A stretch of 64,000 bases of DNA, from assembly GCF_003073045.1 (NCBI RefSeq), contig NC_037599.1, positions 17,462,055-17,526,054 of the forward strand, written 5' to 3'. The notes beneath the pieces are model-generated. The model was given only the letters and a program-made list of their open reading frames with translations. It ran no database searches and was not told where the DNA came from. Below are positions 12,470-25,500 of this stretch, piece by piece. A program made the position numbers and the translations under genes. Numbering within the stretch: position 1 is the stretch's first letter; each line of letters opens with the position of its first letter. Source of the stretch: Pomacea canaliculata. Taxonomy: Eukaryota; Mollusca; Gastropoda; Architaenioglossa; Ampullariidae.

Positions 12470-14300
12470 CACAATTGTGAAGGAGCATGCTCTCAACACT
12501 TAAGACAAGTAGTAGAACCGTGCAGACAAGTAATAAAAGACAAACATGAAGGACACAAAGAAGAATCAGTAAGGATTGAGAGTATCATAAATCTACAGAA
12601 GAAGCAGATGGACTAGTCAATTGACTACAATTACAACTATGTTGATCGGTGTATGGAATAATGCTTATTGAAAAGACGTGTTTTTGGTGCACATTTAAGG
12701 GATTTGAAAGTGGGTAGATGGCAAATACGTAAGGGAAGAAAGTTCCACTGTTTTGCAGCACAGTAACTAAAAATCTGGTGACTCTATGTGGTTTTCTGGG
12801 GAGCAGGATTGAAAGCATAATTATGGTCATCAGACAAAGAGCTAAGTAGTCTGGCTAGGATGTAAGGGAAGAGAAGTTCAGAGAAATAGGACAGTACAGT
12901 TTGTACTGAATGTGAGAAAAGATGTGTAGCCAATGGAGAAGAGTGACATGGTCCCATTTTTTAGCTCAAAACAGCAGAGTTCTGTACTTTCTGGAAGGTA
13001 TGCAAGGCAGCCTGCAAGTAAATAAAAATAAAGCCAGGATAAAATAAAGACACAAGAGTGGTAGCAGTGCATGTAGAGAGAATGTGGTAGATGACAGATC
13101 TTAAAGACCTAGTGATAGGTTGACTGCTGTATCTTGTCATTCAAGGGTCACGTCTGCAGTAACAATATACCCAAGATTTTAGATGGACCACATGCTGCTG
13201 GTGTCACCCACCTTGATGTACCTGGGTGGACTGATTGATGAGTAATAGCCGATTTCTTCTTCTCAAGCAGAAGAGGGTCTCTGTTTTGTCATTAAGTTTT
13301 CTGTGCCATCTGATGGGTGCAGCCGTACAGCGGACTACATGTATTAGCATATGATTGACGAGAAACAAGAGGAGACTGGATGCATGATGGTGGTTTTGCG
13401 TACAAAATGGGGCCAAGTACGGAGCCTTGGGAGACACCCTAGAAATAAAAGGATGTTTGACATTTGACAGTCTGGGTAATACCAGTTAGATAGGGAGGAT
13501 GGGAAAATTAATACTATATCACAGAAAGCACCAAGCACTGTAAACAGATCTCACATGCAGAGAAAGAACAGTGTGTCCAAGACGAGGTCTGAATCCATCA
13601 ATTAGAGTTGAACCATGCTACTTCAGATAATTAAATCTGTGTCAAAACCATTTTCTCAATTATCTTAAGAGAAAAGGTAAGCTTGAAACTGGGCAGTAGT
13701 TGTTGAACACGTTAATGTCAAGAATGGAGTTCCTAAGAAATGGCCTTACCAGGCAAGTTTTAAACAAAGATGGGAAAACACTTATTGACAAACTGACATT
13801 AACAATATTTATGATCACTTTTACATCAGCCTTGGAGACTGGTTGAGTAGAACATCACAGCATTACCAGGAGAACATCACAACAGATGTTGATATCAAGT
13901 CTAGGGATGACTGAATGTGAGATATTACTAGTGAAAATGTCACTGAAAACTTGCGGTAGCTGTGAAGCATGGTAGGCAGTAGTGTTTTTGTGATAAGTCA
14001 ATTCATTCTATTGCAGATGTCAAGCAGCTTTTTGGAAGAGGTGTAGTCAATTATCAGGGACTGAAGATAGGTTGTTTTGGCTGTGTGTACGCAGTGTGTT
14101 GTTTCGAAGTGATTTGGATTACTTTGCGGATGGTAATCCAGTCTTCATGCTCAGCTCACTAAAGAGTGTACTTCAGGTCATGGAGTTCTACGTGGAGCTC
14201 CGAATACCAAGGTATACAATTGGATGAGAGTATCAGATGTCAAGACATTGGGGCATGAACATCAATAACTTTACACAGGACACAGTCTAGCTGAGTGCTC
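12470..14300 (-). mobile_element. Decayed CR1/Jockey-like LINE
   Basis: Minus-strand blocks of a non-LTR retrotransposon polymerase appear in the right order but in shifting frames. An N-terminal FSDIFTSNI-like segment lies near 13900-13960. SVFPSLFKTCLV..PFL and NNYCPVSSLPFL (RT block of the NYRPVSNL type) lie near 13660-13770. GVSQGSVLGPILY (RT block of the GVPQGSVLGP type) lies near 13390-13445. LHWL..IQYKL lies near 12890-12960, and a C-terminal NSGTFFP-like block near 12730. The catalytic YxDD block is not found. Many stops and frameshifts and an inserted SINE fragment show it is dead. The 3' end carries the tail seen in elongase introns. Confidence 0.75.
13540..13615 (-). repeat. SINE fragment inside the LINE
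   Basis: GCAGAGAAAGAACAGTGTG and CGAG..TCTGAAT blocks match the middle (box B side) of the tRNA-derived SINE found complete at 17360-17555 and 47679-47869. It lies between two RT blocks of the LINE and has replaced sequence there. Confidence 0.5.
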
Positions 14301-15212
14301 TCTCTGCATTTGTGATTTGAAAGCTTGTTTATCAATATCGCATAGAAATATTTAGTAAAATTAATCAAGAAATATTATCCATATTAAAGTGACCTCTCCT
14401 GCTAATTCCGTAATTCCCCACCTTCTTGTGGCTGCTTTATTACATGAACTGACAGCTTGTTTACCTTATGTTTTTTATGTTCAGTGAATCAAGCTCTCCT
14501 CTAAATGGGAAAATACACTACAAATTTTATTATTTTCAGTGTCAAGTCCAAGCTAAAGGTAAAGAGCCCCATTACCTTCCCTGATAAATCCAGCCACAGA
14601 CCTGAGAAGGCCTCAAGCCAGAAACCTTCCACCAGAATATGAAGCCTTCATGGGTGATAACTATAGATTGATAAAATGACATACATCCTTCCAATTGGCT
14701 TAACCAAATGGTCATCTAAAGGTTTGATTGTATGGTGGGAACTTTGGCCAATAATAATAAAAACAGCTTATTGATGTTCCCCCACTGCTTCACTCATTCA
14801 GGTAACACAAGATAAAAAAGAGCCAACACAACTCTCCACATTTGCTGCCCACAGAATTACAAATATGCAAACACAGGAAGGTGCTCAGCATAATGTATAT
14901 GCCAGAAACATTGTATATAAACATTTTTCTTGCACACATTACATGAAAATCTATTTAATTTCATTCCACACAAATCTTTTCACAGATGTTAAAATCTGGC
15001 ATTGGCACTTTCATTTGTAATGAAAAACCTATGATGCCTGTGCTGGCCTGTGACTGAACAGGAGTGGAGTGTGTGGATAAGAATGCTGCTTAAATGTCTT
15101 TAAAAGTTTCTAAAAGTATCTGGAAAACAGTAAAGTGCGGCACTACCATTACTACTACAGAAGAGAAGCTGCAGAAGGTTCCATATAATGGAAAATGATG
15201 AACACTATTCTC
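14301..15212. other. Non-coding, 3' flank of NDUFB7
   Basis: No coding exon seen. It would contain the NDUFB7 3' UTR (minus strand). A TTTAAT at 14954-14959 gives an ATTAAA hexamer on the minus strand about 255 nt past the stop. A stretch near 14540-14760 looks repeat-like, but I cannot name it. Confidence 0.4.
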
Positions 15213-16353
15213 TCACATCTTCTGCTTTCTCCTTTTTTCTATCCTCTTGGCTCTTTCTTTCAGTCTTTTTTCTCTTTCATATTCTTTCATGCGCAGCACA
15301 AAGCTGGAAAAAAAGATAAGATCTAAACTGTTTATGAACCTGAAAGTCCTAAGCACAAATACAGACTGTGCTGCTGTCAAAAAATGATTGGGAAAAAAGA
15401 ACAAAGATCGTTTAATGACACCAGCATGCAAGTAAAGCTGGCTGTTTTACCCATCATACCTCAGGTCTAGTTCTCTAAACTTTTTTTTTTTAAGAGTAAT
15501 TGATACAAAGATATCTTTGTAAGTTATTAAATGCTAATCTAAACCCCTTTTTCGTTTTTCATGTTATCAAATTAAAGCACTTACTCTTCATACTGACAGA
15601 CGTCATACTCATGCCACTCATGATGACAAGAGGACTTCACAAATGGAAATGCCTGCTCCCGACACCGCAAATACTTTAGGTAGAAATCAACACAGTAGTC
15701 TCGTTTGTCCAATGGCACGGCTGCTCGATCTAATTCTTCCCTTGTTGCCTCGATGGCTGCAATAATTACACATTTAATGAGACACTCTTTAAAGTGGCCA
15801 TGGAAACCAATTCAGGCCTGCTGGTAAATGTTCTATTAACATTTAACTTTCCTGTATCAAAGTTAACAGGTACGTAAATTAATAAACTGATTAGTAAAAA
15901 ATCTAATTAAATCCTTCCTTTATATGCCACATGAAAAGAAATGCTGCAACACTTGCACACTTAAGCCAAAGAATTGAATAAGAGTATCTACAATGAGTGC
16001 AGAAAAACACACCTTCAACTATAAGGATAACTAATCGGCTTCGTGTAAACTTTATTCTTTTAATATACTGGATGTTTTATTGTAAGTAAGCAAACAATGT
16101 ACTTAATTAAAACCATTTTCATACAAGATTTCAAAAATATTGGAAATTAACCTCTTTTCTCATTATGTATGAAATAAAAGCAGTACAAACTACCTATATC
16201 GAGACCATCTAAAACCATATCACAAGCGTTTTAGAACTCACTTCTTTCCTTTCGTCCATTTGGAAATCCTAATAATGGATTAAAAGTGGGAGGATTTTTA
16301 ATATCTGGAGCGGTATCTGGATGCGTTACATACGCATACATCATATTCCCCAT
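15213..16353 (-). CDS. NDUFB7: NADH dehydrogenase (ubiquinone) 1 beta subcomplex subunit 7
   Basis: Accessory subunit of mitochondrial complex I, on the intermembrane-space face of the membrane arm. Three coding exons on the minus strand: 16353-16242, 15756-15585, 15303-15213; phases close to 124 residues. Two CX9C motifs, C59/C69 and C81/C91, are the twin-CX9C (CHCH) fold oxidised by the MIA40 pathway. The MGNMM start gives an N-terminal glycine suitable for myristoylation, as in mammalian NDUFB7. GFPNGRKER and RMKEYEREKRLKER are family signatures. The C-terminus is a basic helix ending KRRKQKM and is shorter than the mammalian one. The ATG at 16353 is chosen over an in-frame upstream ATG at about 16428 because the MG start matches the family. 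Confidence 0.95.
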
Positions 16354-17359
16354 GTTGAGGATATACAACCGAACTCTGCCTTCGTTCACTTCATTGACCC
16401 TCTCAAAGTCAGTCAGCACTTCTCGCACAATAACGTGAGACCTCTACCGGTACGAGGGTTTTACCGGATCGGACTCTAAATAGAATCGAAATTGATTGGG
16501 TAAAATATTTATATTAATTCAAGTTTGTTTTAAGTTCCTGCGAGATATTGAATATTTATCTTTTATCATTTGGTTTGGTTTATTACAGTGCAGAGTACGA
16601 CATAAATTGAGCTCGTTCCTGTTGCGTATCACGTGACATGCAAAATGACGGTCATATCCCTTTTGGAGGACAGACCCCGCGTTGATGTTTACGTCAGAGG
16701 CTCTGATGGGTTTATAATAGTTAATTTGGTCTTAATTAATTTGTTTATCAATGAAAGTGCACTTTAGTTAATCTCAACTTGCCACTTTTTCTCGATAAAT
16801 GGAGGATAGTAATTGTAGTAAAGCGTAAATTTAAGCGAGTTATATATATAGTTTATACAAAGATATAGTTATATATTTACGTGTCCACGGTAAGTCAAAG
16901 CAAAGAGGATACCTTTTTGGTCGAAGTCAAAGCCGGATCGAAAACTATATAGGTACGTTCTCAAAAGAGAACCTATATACGTTACACTTGTTTTTTGTTT
17001 TTTTTAACAGTTTATTATTAATTATTGGTCGGCAACTGCATGGTATCAACATTGGTCCACAAAAATCAGTGAATATAGTTTTTTTTTTTTAATGACAGCT
17101 GTGGTCGTATCTTAAAATCTCATATACTATACTACAACTCAAGTTTACAAATGATAATTAAATACATTACAAAATTATTTGAATCCCACTTCAAAAAAGA
17201 ATGTAAAATGTAACTCTGCTGTGAGGACACAAAAATTAAAAAGAGCTAGGTAACATAAATTTAAAACTTTTTATAGTCTTAAAATTATTTTTAAAACTCA
17301 TTTTTGCAATCAACATAAGACGTTATACACAACATTTAATTGATTCAATGAAGCTCATG
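16354..17359. other. NDUFB7 5' flank with a small hairpin
   Basis: Promoter side of NDUFB7. At about 16945-16979 the sequence TTCTCAAAAGAGAA sits within outer complementary arms (TATAGG and CCTATA), forming an imperfect hairpin. Otherwise AT-rich, with an A/T-run-rich stretch near 17000-17100 and no coding exon. Confidence 0.35.
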
Positions 17360-17555
17360 GGGGGTGTGGGGGGTGGGGTGGGAATTGATGTTTTACGCTG
17401 TGCCAGCAACTGAGGCTATATTACGGCAAGGCAGCCAGCCCTGTCAACAGATGCCACCTGCAGAGAAAGAACAGTGTGCCCGAGACGAGAAATGAACTCT
17501 GGGCAGCTAACCCTCATTTGGTGACAGGCGCTAACCGGTGCGCCACCGGACCGCT
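17360..17555 (-). mobile_element. tRNA-derived SINE, full-length copy
   Basis: On the minus strand it starts with a tRNA-like head (GCGGTCCGGTGGCGCACC, then GGTTAGCGCC as box A) and has a box-B-like segment. A body follows with GGCATCTGTTGACAGGGC and ATATAGCCTCAGTTGCTGGC. The ends are marked by a perfect 13-bp target duplication AATGAAGCTCATG (17347-17359 and 17556-17568). Same family as 47679-47869 and 33790-33879. Confidence 0.88.
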
Positions 17556-17784
17556 AATGAAGCTCATGATTAAAAAAGAAAGATATACAATAGCTAAATG
17601 CCACACAGTAGAAATTATTATTAATAGTTTATTTCCCCACCATTAAAAGTGGGCTCAAAGCACTTTACTAAAAAGAAAAACAAACAACAATAATAATGTT
17701 ATAATAATAATAATGTCTCAGAAACAATCACTGAAAAATAGCCGAATTTTAACTGAAATTAAAATCATCAGGTTAGTTTTACAG

Positions 17785-18378
17785 TCACTGAGAAATAGCC
17801 ATGCAGATTCAAGAATTTCTGGACTGAAATACATGGGGCAATTACCATCAGCAAGTTGGAGTATATTAATTCATATATAGACTGTTCACGAGCGCTGGCC
17901 TCCTACAACTGTGTAGAAAGAGAGTTGTGGAGGCCAATGGGACATACGAATTGTACCTGTCAATGGTAATAGCCTTCACACTCCTATGTATGACACCTTT
18001 GCTATGCAAGTATTCCAAAGCATGCAGTACAACCCGCTAGATATATGTGACCGCTAGCTCTATACACAAGAAATATGTGACCACTAGCTCTATATACAAG
18101 TTATATGTGACCTCTAGCTCTATATGCAAGATATGTGACCGCTACCTCTGGTAAATCACTTGAACACTGGCATACAGCATGTGACGACAAGAACCATAGC
18201 CCATAACAAGCATGAGCATCCACAGTGATGAGGGAGAAAAGTCTCATGTTGTAGCCGCTTGGTTAATACAACTTCTTTCTGTATATAAGAGAACATGTGA
18301 TGTACGTTTTCTAGAGCAATCCGCTTAACGGCCACCTGCAGTCCGGTAATTGGCAAGTACTGAGGTAGATGCACTGTG
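17785..18378 (-). pseudogene. STRAD-like pseudokinase remnant
   Basis: Minus-strand fragments match a STRADA/STRADB-type (STE20-related adaptor) kinase fold in order but in different frames. These are TGLQVAVKRIALENV..FSYIQKEVVLTK (beta-3 lysine and helix C, about 18240-18345), MGYGSCRHML (hinge, about 18180-18215), LEYLHSKGVIHRSVKA (catalytic-loop region with the pseudokinase HRS in place of HRD, about 17965-18015) and YFSPEILE (APE-like, about 17805-17830). A ~30-bp tandem repeat interrupts it. Frameshifts and stops make it non-functional as seen. Whether it is a retrocopy (no introns evident) or a decayed exon cluster is inference. Confidence 0.65.
18030..18150. repeat. Short tandem array, about four units of ~30 bp
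   Basis: Units share ATATGTGACC(G/A/T)CTAGCTCTATA followed by a variable ACACAAG-type spacer and diverge by a few bases each. The array lies inside the STRAD-like remnant, between its hinge and catalytic-loop pieces, so it expanded after or during decay of that copy. Confidence 0.75.
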
Positions 18379-19512
18379 GTTGTATCTTTTTTGAGCTTTG
18401 TCTATTCGATCCTGCATATAGCTGATAGACACAGGCCACACTGTCAAATTGCACGATGACTTCTGATGATAACTCATGTATGTTGAGAATGACCTTCACC
18501 TTGTATTCTGACAATGGTGGGGAGGTGATGTCAGGCTGATCGACTTGCTGGAGAATCAGACAGCGGAGATCAGGAACAAGCACAATATGCTTTGTTACTG
18601 ATTTTTATGACATAACTTTTGTCTGTCTTTATATAGCTTCATGTTACCCTGAATCTATGAACTTGACAAGCTATATATAGCTATATAACAAGTAACTTGT
18701 TTTAGCAAGTCGTGTACCCCTGGGCCCGAACGTGCTGGCTCACAACGGCCCTGATTGAATTTGAAGTTTTAAAGCAACACATTTGAGAGCAGAGCACAGT
18801 CCTGGCACTGAAGAAGCAAAGGCAACAGCAGTAAATGACATGCAGAGAGCAAGATGCAGGATGACACACACACACTAACATCTCATCACCAGACGACATC
18901 GCTAAAGCACGAACTAATATTCTCGCCGATACTAACAGCGGATCACTTCGCAAGAGGCTAATCACTGGTCTTGGCAGACAGCAATCCACCTATACACGTC
19001 CATGGCTGAAAACGTATAGATCCAGAATCTAATCTAGAGAATATGAAGCAACGTACGTGGCTCGTACATAATAAAAGGAAAGCGACATGGTCCACAATGC
19101 TAGAACAACTAAAAGTGATAAAAAGAAATAAGAGAACAAGAGAAAAGTGCGCGTAGAGTGAGGTAAGCAGATAAGAAATGCTTCATCCCAAAGGCGATAT
19201 CGCACTTAGTATGAATAAGGCCCCGAGTCGAGATTTGGGCCAAAGCCTTCTTAGTTCTCACTGCAGTTATGACAAGCAAGTGTTTTAGTAACCTCTATGC
19301 ACTACTATAATGAATGCTTCCCTTCCGAAACCATGAGCCTTGGCGTGTGAAATATTGTTGCCTTTTCGATTAGCACCATGTAACACCCACAAAACCATCG
19401 ACATCGCTTATCTCCTATACAGCGAGAGCATTATCTCCCTTTTCCGGATCAAGCGACGGAACTCAATCTGACTTTTTACATCAACCCACCAACACGCGGT
19501 TTACAGAGTGCA
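18379..19512. promoter_or_regulatory. Flank and probable proximal promoter of EBP2
   Basis: No coding exon recognised in 18.38-19.4 kb; the minus-strand ORFs here show no family features. The ~130 bp before the EBP2 ATG contain a TTTTCCGGATC element (ETS-like TTCCGG core, about 19440-19450) and no TATA box close to the start, typical of housekeeping ribosome-biogenesis genes. The transcription start is not visible directly. Confidence 0.35.
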
Positions 19513-22500
19513 ATGGACGAGCGCGAAGACGACAGTGAATATGACTCCGACACAGAGGTATAAGCACTAAATCTATCAATTTGAAAACAGATTTAAGCCA
19601 TGGATTGCGGAATACTTTTTTTTTTAAAAAAGAAAAGTTGTAAAATACAGACAAATCACTGCCGCCGATCCAAACTACAAGAAATAAACAAACTCGACTT
19701 TCTTAGATTACGTTAAATGCGTTATCGAATAGCAAACAGTGTTATTAAAACAACCAGAATGTTGCGTTCGCACAACAATTCTACTGAACACAATGACCGT
19801 AATAAGTGATTAAAAAAAAAAGCGATTTACCTTGTTTCATGACTAGACAGCAGTTTGTTCTTGAGATGTATACACACGTACCAGCACGTTACATCCTAAT
19901 CCTTGGGATTAATTTATTTGCCGTCAGATTGTTTTTATTAAGGAATTAAAATGTAATAAATACTCTTAGAGGGTCAGGATTTGTGTGTGTTTATATATAT
20001 ATAATGGTTGTTTTCTGCAGCAGTTTAATAATTGTTCTTTTCCCCCTTCTTGGTGTAGCTTCAGCGTGCATATGCAGATGGCCGTCTTAAAGCTGGTCTG
20101 AATATAGAGGCTAGACCACCACGCAGTTTTATCAACAATGTGGTGAGTATGATGTGGTTGCACTACTAAGAATGCGTAGCGTATAATTATTAATCATTAA
20201 ATCATGACTGCTTACATTAGGATGGGTGCTACTGTTGCGATGTCTTACATTGAAGCTCCTTTTTTATAAAGCAAGCCAAGGGAAATTTCCATCTTTTCTT
20301 CAGGGTAAGATGTTTGAAGTACATGGGCAAACAGCACTGTAAAAAGGGAACAAAGTTTATGTTGTTGGCATCGCACAATGTGTTAAAATGTTATTTCAGT
20401 GAATGCATGAAACAAAAAGGAGACAGAGCTATGCTATAAGCTATTAATTTGGCTATCAGCGCCTTATATATTTTAACAAGGGTGATCTAAAATTTTTAAG
20501 ACATACCATCCTATGTCTCTTTAATCCATCATGTTTGCTGAATGTGAAGCAGTCAAACTGAAACATAAGTTTGCAAAAGTCAAACATGGACTTGCTTGTG
20601 TACTCAGTTCATTTAATATTTATTCATATATTAAATTTTTCTTAGCACTTGCCCTTTATTTTCTTTCATTTTAATAATCACAATATATATTTCCAAAATA
20701 CAAAAAAACTAATCCCAAGTGAATAAAATTTCTACTGATATCCATATCCTTCTACTATCATGCTTCTGTCAGATTTTATTCACTTAAAATATTGATGATA
20801 TATGCTGTCTGAAAGTTGCATATTTATTAAACATTTCACTGAGCCTGTTTTCATTCAAAATCATTTGTATACACTTTGACAAATGGATTTAAATCACAAC
20901 CAGCCCCACCACAATCAGCTGCTTTTTCTTAGTGCGAAAATTTTGGCCTGCCTTTGCCATATTTGACTGAACAGATCTAAATGAAGCCTGACAATGTTTA
21001 TAAATTGCTAGGGATCTGTGGTTTTTACAATATGACTTGAGTGTGAATTGTTTTTACAAACCAATTATCTTGAAAAAAGAAGGGATGTACTTGTTCTGTA
21101 TCCATCGTGGCCTCAAAAGCCTTGAAAGTGAGTGGCACTTTGTACCACTACAATTATAAATTTAATCTTTTTGTGTATACTGGTATTTTTTATGCAGATT
21201 TATTTTGTTGAAACACCCATTAATGAAAACATGGTAAAGTTTTAGTTCTTTTAAAAGTTTGGAAGATATATATGTATAGATGACAGTGGACTTCTTTGAA
21301 GGCAAAAAAGATTGAACTCCTACATTTTCATATAGGCTGGAATGAAGCAGAAACTTGAAGAATTTCAGAGGACTGATCTCTCTTGGTTTGAGAGGCTAGA
21401 CGTAACTGCGGCACCTATATCTTCAGCATCTGAAGAGGTTGTGGATGTTGAAGATGAATTTAAGAGAGAGCTCCTGTTGTAAGTAATTTTCAGAGAATTT
21501 AAAAAAAAATGACATTCCTGCTTTCAGGGAATGCAGTGAAAGACCTACTGTTAAAAATTAAAAACATGCTTCCTTTATAAAAAGACAGATTGTTTGTTGA
21601 TCATTTTATTTTCTCTGTGATCTTAGCCATCCTTTTAAGAGATTTTGCTTTGCATGTACAGTGGCTTCTTCACCCTATTTTTCTCACCTTTTTTTTTTTT
21701 TGTTTTTGTTACAATCAGCTACAGGCAGGCACAGGCAGCTGTTCTCATAGCTTTGCCCAAACTGTCTCAGCTAGGGTTGTCGACAAAAAGGCCTGAGGAC
21801 TATTTTGCAGAAATGGCCAAATCAGACAGTCACATGGTGAAAGCAAGTATATTTTTAGCTTGAGTGCCTTATTTTAACCAGATTTAATGTGTGTGGTGCT
21901 TGTCTCCAAGTATTGTATTGCTCATTGTATTTTCCATTTGACAGAGTGGCACTTTCCATGAACAATATGATATTGATCCTGGGAAACTAATCACATGAGT
22001 GGAGGGTTATATTTAGATTTTCTGTACCCTAGTCTGTTCACCCACATTAACATAGACATGCAGGAGATGGTATATAATTATCACATCATCATCGCAAGTC
22101 GCATACAGCATAGTTCTACAGCCCAAGTGTCCTTTGGTTTTTGTTTTTAGTCTTTTTCCTCCATGGCTTAGGTAGATTCTTTGCCTAGAAGGAAGCACCA
22201 CTGAGATGTTTTGCTTTTGACTTAAATTCTCCTCCTCTCTCATTTATAAGCCCACAGTAATAAGAATGCCTCTGGTCAGTCACATCTCATGCATCATATG
22301 AACGAATTAGCTAGAGTAAAAAGAGGACACAACCTAGCAAACATTGCTGGCTAACATGACCAGGACGACTTTACTTCCTGCTTACTTTCCATTTCTTCTT
22401 ACCAGGCAGCCTTGTACTGACCTAAGTGGCAGAATATCCTCAGGTACTTTCTTATCTAGTTGTGGTTTGCTCTTATGGCCTTATGATGCAGCACCAGCCT

Positions 22501-25500
22501 GACAGCTTTATCCAAATAATTTTTCTTGACTGCTTTCTAATCTATAGCCATTACTTTGCATAACATGTCCAGACAGTTTTTCTAAGTGACTCCCATTTTT
22601 TACCTGTCTGTCCCTAGATGTAAACATTAGGTCATATAGCCAGTTTACTAACTGTAGGAAATTATCTTGTCTCACCTACAGGTCACCACATGACAGATAT
22701 GAAGTTACATGGCTTGTATTTTAAGCTGTGGACCATGCCAAAGACTTGATATTTAAATGAAGAGGTTGTATGCCTTGCTTATATTTGCATGTGATTGTAT
22801 TGATGCAGGTACGGGCCAAACTCCAGGAGAGGCAACAAGCATTAGAGAGGTCGTTGAAAGCAAAAAAACTACGAGAACTTAAAAAATATGGCAAAAAGGT
22901 AAGATTTTAGGAATTTATTCCTTTCTGTGCACACTCATAGTCCATTCTTATTTTTATCGTTCTCTTAGAATATTTTGAACAGAGTACTTTCTGGAAATAC
23001 CATTCACCATTACCAGTGTATTCTTTGAAAGTACAAGTGCATTTAAAATGTATACTAATTGCACGCTTTTGTGTTCATGCGTGTACACACTCACACTCAC
23101 ACCCTCAGGTGAGTTTGTACTGTAGGGTCTGTACTTTATGTTGTCAGAGCTAGGTTTTACAGAGAAGTGTCTGCCCGTGCAGACATGACAAATAGTAAAT
23201 AGGTCTAAATCTACTTGTGTGTTGCTAATTCAAAGACAAAACCTTTTATTAAATTCTTCTTAAATTCTTCAACCTATGGTTTAGACTAGTTCTTAAGATA
23301 ATTTAAAAAAAAATAATTGATCAACTTTTGATAAACCTTTTTAGAATAATTTTTGCACCAGGTGTGTTGTGATCCATCCTGAAAACTTAATCTTGTAATT
23401 GTAGAAATCCCAGTAATATTAAAAGATAATACAATTTGAAAGCCAAAGACTGCAACTGCTGTGAACAGAATTGAAAAAAGTCTATAAGATGGAGTTGACA
23501 AGACTTTTCCACTTGATTAAATACATCTGTCAACCCTTAATGTACTGAAACAGATAAATTTCACACTATATTCATTGCCTTTTAATGTGAAATGCATTTT
23601 TTTAAAATTTCTAGAATCAAGGCTTTGAAGAGCATAAATCATACTCACTGTTTGTTTTATTAGGTCCAACAAGAAGTACTGCAGAAGAGGCAAAAAGAAA
23701 AAAGAGAAATGCTGGATGCAGTGAAGAAATACAGGAAAGGTAAAATAAAAAAAATTGTTATTGCCGTTACTGTATGGTGATGATAGGCGTTTTTAGGTCT
23801 CAGTTTCTACCCTCCTTTCTTAATTCAAAATCATTCCAGTGAGAAAGAATGAAAAGTTTTTTCCCCCCATAAATTTTGTATATTGACAATAGCAGTAAAA
23901 AAAACTTAATCTTTTGCTAATTTGACGATAAAACATATCCACAGTGCTTGTTGGCACAAGGAGGCAGCATGTGTATTATTAACGAGAATCCGCAGAGCTG
24001 TTTTAGTTCGGGAGAATAGTCTTGTGTTTTGTATACTTTTTTTATATAGTATATAGCTGTAGTGCATTTTTTCATGTTTCTTTCACACGTGATTGATCTT
24101 CTGGTGATGCTAAACAAAATGTTTTTGTCCATACTTGTGCATTTAAATATACTATTTATGATGCATTGTTTTTTTTTGGCACAGGAAAAATTGAAAAACT
24201 TGATTTCTTGAATGATATAAATGAAAAGAAGACAAAAAGTGCACAGCCCAAGTAAGTATTTCTATGTTTTTATGTTATTTTTGATAAATAATCAATGTTT
24301 GTACACAAAAACACAGTATCTTTTTGCTACAAATATTTTTATAGATGATGTGGGATTTTATGGGATAAACAAAGGCAATGCTAGGTAAGTCATGGTGCAT
24401 TTAAAGCCTGCTGCAGCAGGATCAGTTCACAGCCTCTGGTTGACTGCATAGTCTATCAAAAGGGGTTTTATCCAAACATTTTTTTCCATTTACAGAGCAA
24501 ATAAAAGAAGGGATTGGAAAAACCAAAAGTTTGGTTTTGGTGGCCAAAAGAAGCGGTCCAAACGAAATACTAAGGAGAGCACTTCGTCATCAACATCCAG
24601 CATGAAGAAGAAGGTTTGGGAGATTTTTATTTTAAAAATAAAAAAATTTGTGCAGCTATAACTTGAATGTGTACATACCTATTTGAAATTTATAACATAA
24701 TAATAGCATGCTTGCAGATGTCTTGTCTCTTGAAGCAGCCACTGTGCACCCTAGAAATGTGTTCAAAACACTTTTTTTTAAATAGATCACATGGGTGCAT
24801 TAACAATTTTGTTAAAATTTTTTTTTTAAATTTCTGTGAAGGACAATGTGACTGGTGATCAGTTTATAGTGTGAAAATCTGCATTTAGTTTAGTACAATG
24901 GGCCTGCAACAGTTTTCATTCATGAGGTTTGGAATCAGTGAGTTTCCAAAATATTTGAAAAAAAGATTACAACACGATTGTGATGCAAGGTTTGCAGCAT
25001 GTCACCCCCTTTTAGGCATTTAAAAAATGTAAGAGAAATCACCATTACTTGTGACAAAATTTAAAATGCATGTTAAATGAATTGGAATTATGATGTATTC
25101 TTTGGATAGTTCATAGGCACTGTTATATATCATTATATGGGTCTTAAAAGTACCAGCACAGGAGTTAGGGAACTAGTTGACCAATGAGTTAAGGGACTAC
25201 TATATGTTGTGCTTTATTAGTTTTTTATCTTTTGATGTTAAATTGTCAATGTGACTGAGTTGTTTCTTTTTGTAACTGTTATGGTGAATTTGAAACTTGA
25301 AAAATTATTTCAAAGAGTCTTGTACTTTATACAGGCAGTCCTCTGGTTACGTCAGCCCCGAGTTACGATGTTTCATGGTTACGACACATCTCCCATTTAC
25401 TGTATAAAGCTTTGTTTCAACTTAAGTGGTTTTGCATCGGAAACGTCTGTTTGATGCGCATTTCATTACGTTATTAAACTTGTTTTATAAGTGTTTTTTG

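Noticed and set aside
13204-13538. Two minus-strand ORFs of 64-77 codons
   Set aside because: They are out-of-frame shadows of LINE RT remnants; the RT motifs fall in other frames.
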